Part shown: positions 23,434 through 26,351 of the stretch, in pieces
Position numbering within the stretch: position 1 is the stretch's first letter
Layout: every line of letters starts with the position of its first letter
Source of the DNA: Amylibacter sp.
Lineage (GTDB): Bacteria; Pseudomonadota; Alphaproteobacteria; Rhodobacterales; Rhodobacteraceae
Direction of reading: 5' to 3'
NCBI GenBank assembly: GCA_030625465.1
Contig: DAOUQS010000003.1
Coordinates: 1-26,351 of the forward strand
DNA length: 26,351 bases
Translations under genes and position numbers: made by a program
The notes under the pieces: model-generated
The model's database searches: none
Told to the model about the DNA's origin: nothing
Seen by the model: the letters and a program-made list of their open reading frames with translations, nothing else

Positions 23434-23913
23434 TTAAAGGGGGCTTGTAGCCCATTCTAATTGCGCATCTGTTTCCACTGCACCGGGCCGGATGTGCCGG
23501 ATGCGTTCAAGTGCGGCCTTACCGTCTTCGCCTTGCAAGGTCAGCAGTTTCAACATCAGCATCCCTGATCGCCCGTTCCCGCCCTTGCAATGGATCAGCA
23601 CCTTGCCTTTTGTACCTAACGCATCAAGCAATCGCCCAAGTGCTTGTTGCCATATGTCTTGTTCCTTTATCAAAGGCACCCCGAAATCTGTAACCGGCAG
23701 ATGCAACCAGTTATATTCCGCCGCTTGAAACTGTTGCGGTAAGATCACCCCTGCATCGGGAAACTCTTCCTTGCCTGTAAGGGTGACCGCAATGCTGGGC
23801 TGCCATGCCGCTATCGTTGCAAAATCCGCAGCCGTGTCGGGCTGTTTGCACAAGCCCAGCGTGCCGGAACTGAAGCCTGCAAGCGCGTAAATATCGAACG
23901 GTTCAACCCCCAT
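23434..23913 (-). CDS. Protein tyrosine / dual-specificity phosphatase-like protein
   Basis: The 159-residue protein carries the cysteine-phosphatase signature HCKGGNGRSG: Cys109 is the nucleophile and Arg115 binds phosphate (CX5R). The likely general acid is Asp76 in LPVTDFGVP, about 33 residues before the cysteine, as in small dual-specificity phosphatases. Such enzymes remove phosphate from tyrosine or serine/threonine, or from phosphoinositides or nucleotides; the substrate is unknown. The ATG shares one base with the flavin reductase stop (TGATG), so the two are translationally coupled. mtnP follows after 53 bases. Nothing suggests secretion. Confidence 0.87.
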   Translation of the reverse strand: MGVEPFDIYALAGFSSGTLGLCKQPDTAADFATIAAWQPSIAVTLTGKEEFPDAGVILPQQFQAAEYNWLHLPVTDFGVPLIKEQDIWQQALGRLLDALGTKGKVLIHCKGGNGRSGMLMLKLLTLQGEDGKAALERIRHIRPGAVETDAQLEWATSPL

Positions 23914-24521
23914 CAGGATTGTTCCGGACGGTTCAGTGAAAACACATCATGCACAGCGGTATAATCGCGATAACCCAAACGGGCCATCGGGATGTAGCTG
24001 GTGACATCCAGCAATCCGTTTTTCAAATGTTCATCCCTGATATGGATGCAAACAACTTCGCCCAACACCATATGACCGTTTCCGGGCAAGGCTATGATCT
24101 TGTGCAACCTGCATTCCATCGCGACAGGGCTGGCCGCAACAAAGGGGGCATTGATGACCTGCGGCGCGCCTTTTTCCAGATCTGCTTTTTCGAACTCGTC
24201 AACACCGTGCGCGAAATGTTCGCTTGTGATATTCATTGCGTGCTTTAACGCGTCAGACACGATGTTGACGCAAAACTCGCCGGTGTCTTGAATGTTAAGC
24301 AGGCTGTCTTTTGGCTCGGCTATTTCCGCCTTGTTACCTGTGACCGAGAACATCACCATGGGTGGTTCGTCCTGAATGCCGTTAAAGAAGGAATAGGGGG
24401 CAAGATTGGCGATGCCATCACTGTTTAACGTCGAAATCCAGCCTATCGGGCGTGGCGATACAATGGCTTTGAACGGGTTGTGGGGCAGTCCGTGGTCGTC
24501 GATATTCGGGCGATAAAACAT
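23913..24521 (-). CDS. Flavin reductase-like domain protein (FMN-binding)
   Basis: The ATG at 24521 gives 202 residues, with an AAGGA ribosome site five bases upstream; an upstream frame extension of 13 residues lacks support. The sequence shows the flavin reductase/DIM6-NTAB split-barrel pattern. It begins YRPN and continues NPFKAIVSPRPIGWIST, then ANLAPYSFFNGIQDEPPMVMFSV, and ECRLHKIIALPGNGHMVLGEVV in the second half. Relatives bind FMN and reduce flavins for a partner monooxygenase, or act on their own substrates. No monooxygenase is in the window. It heads the six-gene minus-strand run and is divergent from a GNAT gene across 79 bases. Confidence 0.88.
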   Translation of the reverse strand: MFYRPNIDDHGLPHNPFKAIVSPRPIGWISTLNSDGIANLAPYSFFNGIQDEPPMVMFSVTGNKAEIAEPKDSLLNIQDTGEFCVNIVSDALKHAMNITSEHFAHGVDEFEKADLEKGAPQVINAPFVAASPVAMECRLHKIIALPGNGHMVLGEVVCIHIRDEHLKNGLLDVTSYIPMARLGYRDYTAVHDVFSLNRPEQS

Positions 24522-24600
24522 GATAATCCTTTTGATGAATTGCCCAATGCCTAGCCCCATGCTATCGGCAATTCCAGAGGTTTAGCAAAAAGTTGATGAT

Positions 24601-25095
24601 ATGTTTCGTTTGGCGCCGGAAATTGCCGATGATTGGTGGGAGGTAGAGGGCCTTTATGACCTGACCTTCGCGCCTGGCCGCGAGGCATTGTCATCCTACC
24701 GCCTGCGCGAAGATGTGGCCCCCGTTGCGGACCTTTGCCTGACCGCGCGGGATAAATACGATGTGCTGGCCGGTGTCATTCGCTACTGGCCTGTGGTGAT
24801 CGGTGCAAGCAGGATTGATACCTTGCTGCTGGGCCCGGTCGCGGTACACCCGACCCGACAAGGCGAGGGGCTGGGTGCTATGTTGATGCGCGAAAGCCTT
24901 GCATTGGCAAAAAATGCAGGCTGGGGCCGTGTTTTGCTGATCGGGGACGCACCATATTACCGCCGTTTCGGATTTGAAAAAAACGCACATCTGGACTTCC
25001 CGCCACCTGTGAACCCTGATCGGGTATTAACGCTGGAACTGGTTGATGGCGCATTCAAGGATGTATCGGGGGCTGTGGGCAAGGCGGAACAGTAA
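24601..25095 (+). CDS. GNAT family N-acetyltransferase (YhbS-like)
   Basis: The 164-residue protein is a one-domain GNAT of the YhbS-like group. The acetyl-CoA region is LLGPVAVHPTRQGEGLGAMLM, with RQGEGLG filling the R/QxxGxG/A loop. It is followed by LLIGDAPYYRRFGF, the strand-plus-tyrosine motif typical of this branch. The N-terminal APEIADDWWEVEGLYDLTFAPGREALSSYRLR is a recognisable Rhodobacterales-style start. The ATG at 24601 lacks a strong ribosome site. It is divergent from the flavin reductase gene and lies 111 bases before the MFS gene. The substrate is unknown. Confidence 0.87.
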   Translation: MFRLAPEIADDWWEVEGLYDLTFAPGREALSSYRLREDVAPVADLCLTARDKYDVLAGVIRYWPVVIGASRIDTLLLGPVAVHPTRQGEGLGAMLMRESLALAKNAGWGRVLLIGDAPYYRRFGFEKNAHLDFPPPVNPDRVLTLELVDGAFKDVSGAVGKAEQ

Positions 25096-25206
25096 AGCTT
25101 CGCCGCGTGTTCCAATTGCCCGTATCGTTCGCGACTTTGCCGCACCCTTGTTTAAGCGGGGGTTCTGGTGTTGACTGCCAGGACATGATTGCCCGATCGG
25201 TTTCGA

Positions 25207-26351
25207 ATGCCCAGAAAATTAGCTATTCTATTTCTTTTAATGACTGTTGTTATCGATGCTATGGGTATTGGTTTGATCATGCCGGTGATGCCCGATCTGA
25301 TCCGCACGCTGCTGGGTGCGGAATTGTCAGAAGCCGCCGTCTGGGGCGGTGTTTTAAGTGCCTCATTTGCGGTCATGCAGTTTCTATTCGGTGCCGCGAT
25401 CGGTAATCTGTCTGACCGCTTCGGGCGGCGCCCTGTCTTGCTGGTTTCACTGGCTGTTGTGACCGTTGACTATATCGTTATGGGGCTGACGCAATCAATC
25501 TGGGTCTTGCTGCTGGGGCGATCGGTGGCCGGGATTGCCTCTGCCACCCAATCAACCGCTGCCGCCTATATGGCGGATATATCGAAGCCCGGTGAAAAAG
25601 CCGCCAATTTCGGATTGCTGGGTGCAGCCTTTGGTGTGGGCTTTATTATCGGCCCGATACTGGGCGGACTGCTGGGCGAGTTCGGCGCCCGCATGCCGTT
25701 CTATGCCGCCGCTGCATTTGCATTTTCCAACCTGATTTTCGGGTATTTCGTATTACCCGAAACCGTTACCGGTAAAATCCGCCGTTTGCTGGAATGGCGG
25801 CGGATGAACCCGTTCAAGGCATTGCGGCATGTGGGAAACCTTCCGGGGGTCGGGCCATTGTTGGCAATGTTTCTGTTCTACCAGACTGCATTTTTTGTAT
25901 ATCCGGCGGTGTGGGCTTATTATGCGCGTGAACGGTTCGACTGGTCGTCATGGGATGTCGGGCTGTCACTGGCGGCATATGGTCTGGCGGTTGTTGTGGT
26001 GCAAGGCGGTTTGATCCGTCTGGTTATTCCAAGGTTGGGTGAGTGGCGCACCGTTATTCTGGGCATGTCGATTGCACTGGTGGCATTCCTAAGTTTCGGG
26101 ACCATCACCGTTGGCTGGATGGTCTATGTCCTTATTCCCGTCTCGGCGCTGGGTATGATCGCACAACCGGCTTTGCAGGGGATCATGTCGCAATCCGTGC
26201 CTGACGATGCGCAGGGGGAATTGCAAGGTGTGCTGACCGGCGTGGGTGCGGTTGCCAGTATTATCAGCCCTTTGATGATGACCGCTGTGTTCGGCTATTT
26301 CACGCGGGCAAGTACCGCACTATACGCGCCCGGCGCACCGTTCTATCTGGC
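25207..26351 (+). CDS. MFS transporter, TetA-like drug:proton antiporter (cut by right edge)
   Basis: The frame is open from the ATG at 25207 to the window end, covering 381 codons of a protein usually near 400 residues. About eleven hydrophobic helices are visible. The MFS motif A is clear as [14 protein letters not shown] in the loop after the second helix. The first helix region, [18 protein letters not shown], is the TetA/DHA1 hallmark, and motif C-like glycines appear in [19 protein letters not shown]. Such proteins export small lipophilic molecules in exchange for protons; tetracycline itself should not be assumed. No good ribosome site precedes 25207. An in-frame TTG at 25189 has AGGA five bases upstream and would add six residues. 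Confidence 0.93.
   Translation, partial: MPRKLAILFLLMTVVIDAMGIGLIMPVMPDLIRTLLGAELSEAAVWGGVLSASFAVMQFLFGAAIGNLSDRFGRRPVLLVSLAVVTVDYIVMGLTQSIWVLLLGRSVAGIASATQSTAAAYMADISKPGEKAANFGLLGAAFGVGFIIGPILGGLLGEFGARMPFYAAAAFAFSNLIFGYFVLPETVTGKIRRLLEWRRMNPFKALRHVGNLPGVGPLLAMFLFYQTAFFVYPAVWAYYARERFDWSSWDVGLSLAAYGLAVVVVQGGLIRLVIPRLGEWRTVILGMSIALVAFLSFGTITVGWMVYVLIPVSALGMIAQPALQGIMSQSVPDDAQGELQGVLTGVGAVASIISPLMMTAVFGYFTRASTALYAPGAPFYL

Noticed and set aside
25207..26351. Calling the MFS gene a tetracycline-resistance determinant (tetA)
   Set aside because: The motifs place it in the TetA-like DHA1 group, but many Rhodobacterales carry chromosomal members with unknown substrates, and no tetR-type gene is adjacent.

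Overview
The window reads as a chromosomal segment of an alphaproteobacterium, most likely a marine Rhodobacterales (Roseobacter-group) species. The basis is the aa3-type cytochrome c oxidase cluster ctaC-ctaB-small ORF-ctaG-ctaE without ctaD, tldD divergent from ctaC, the dprA-topA pair, and the run surf1-thrC-M16 peptidase-GNAT. This placement rests on gene order and protein style, not on a marker-gene search. Coding density is high and no intergenic stretch reaches 300 bases. I found no tRNA, rRNA, CRISPR array, insertion sequence or prophage.

Layout. Bases 1-1398 (+): the 3' part of an M24 metallopeptidase-like hydrolase, coupled by ATGA to an Asp/Glu-racemase-superfamily protein; the pair resembles the EutD/EutA hydrolase and racemase-like components of ectoine utilisation. 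Bases 1395-7336 (-): topA, dprA, a GNAT acetyltransferase and tldD. Bases 7518-11030 (+): oxidase subunit II, haem O synthase, a 58-residue one-helix protein, the Cox11/CtaG copper chaperone and subunit III, closed by a strong intrinsic terminator. Bases 11089-12120 (+): a decayed Sel1-repeat fragment and an AT-richer GNAT-like gene, which separate ctaE from surf1. Bases 12192-16128 (+): surf1, thrC, an M16 zinc peptidase and a RimJ-type GNAT.

Bases 16125-17849 (-): a DUF3302 membrane protein and an HlyD/EmrA-type membrane fusion protein, comparable to Escherichia coli YiaW-YiaV and YibI-YibH. Bases 18036-19447 (+): a D-lactate/glycolate/2-hydroxyglutarate dehydrogenase-type flavoprotein whose last codons are shifted by an apparent one-base deletion. 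Bases 19576-24521 (-): six tightly packed genes encoding a flavin reductase-like protein, a dual-specificity-type phosphatase, MTA phosphorylase (mtnP), an alpha/beta-hydrolase lipoprotein, adenine phosphoribosyltransferase (apt) and a DAO-family FAD oxidoreductase. Bases 24601-26351 (+): a GNAT protein and a TetA-like MFS efflux protein cut by the right edge.

How the genes work together. CtaC and CtaE are structural subunits of the terminal oxidase; CtaB makes haem O, CtaG delivers copper to CuB, and Surf1 helps assemble subunit I, which is encoded elsewhere. MtnP releases adenine from methylthioadenosine and Apt converts that adenine to AMP, so they are consecutive steps of one salvage route, here separated by a predicted lipoprotein hydrolase of unknown role. 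I saw no clearly new defence or mobile system. The items most worth checking are the frameshifted flavoprotein, the Sel1/GNAT insertion in the oxidase cluster, the lipoprotein hydrolase between mtnP and apt, and the DUF3302-HlyD pair with a duplicated C-terminal segment.
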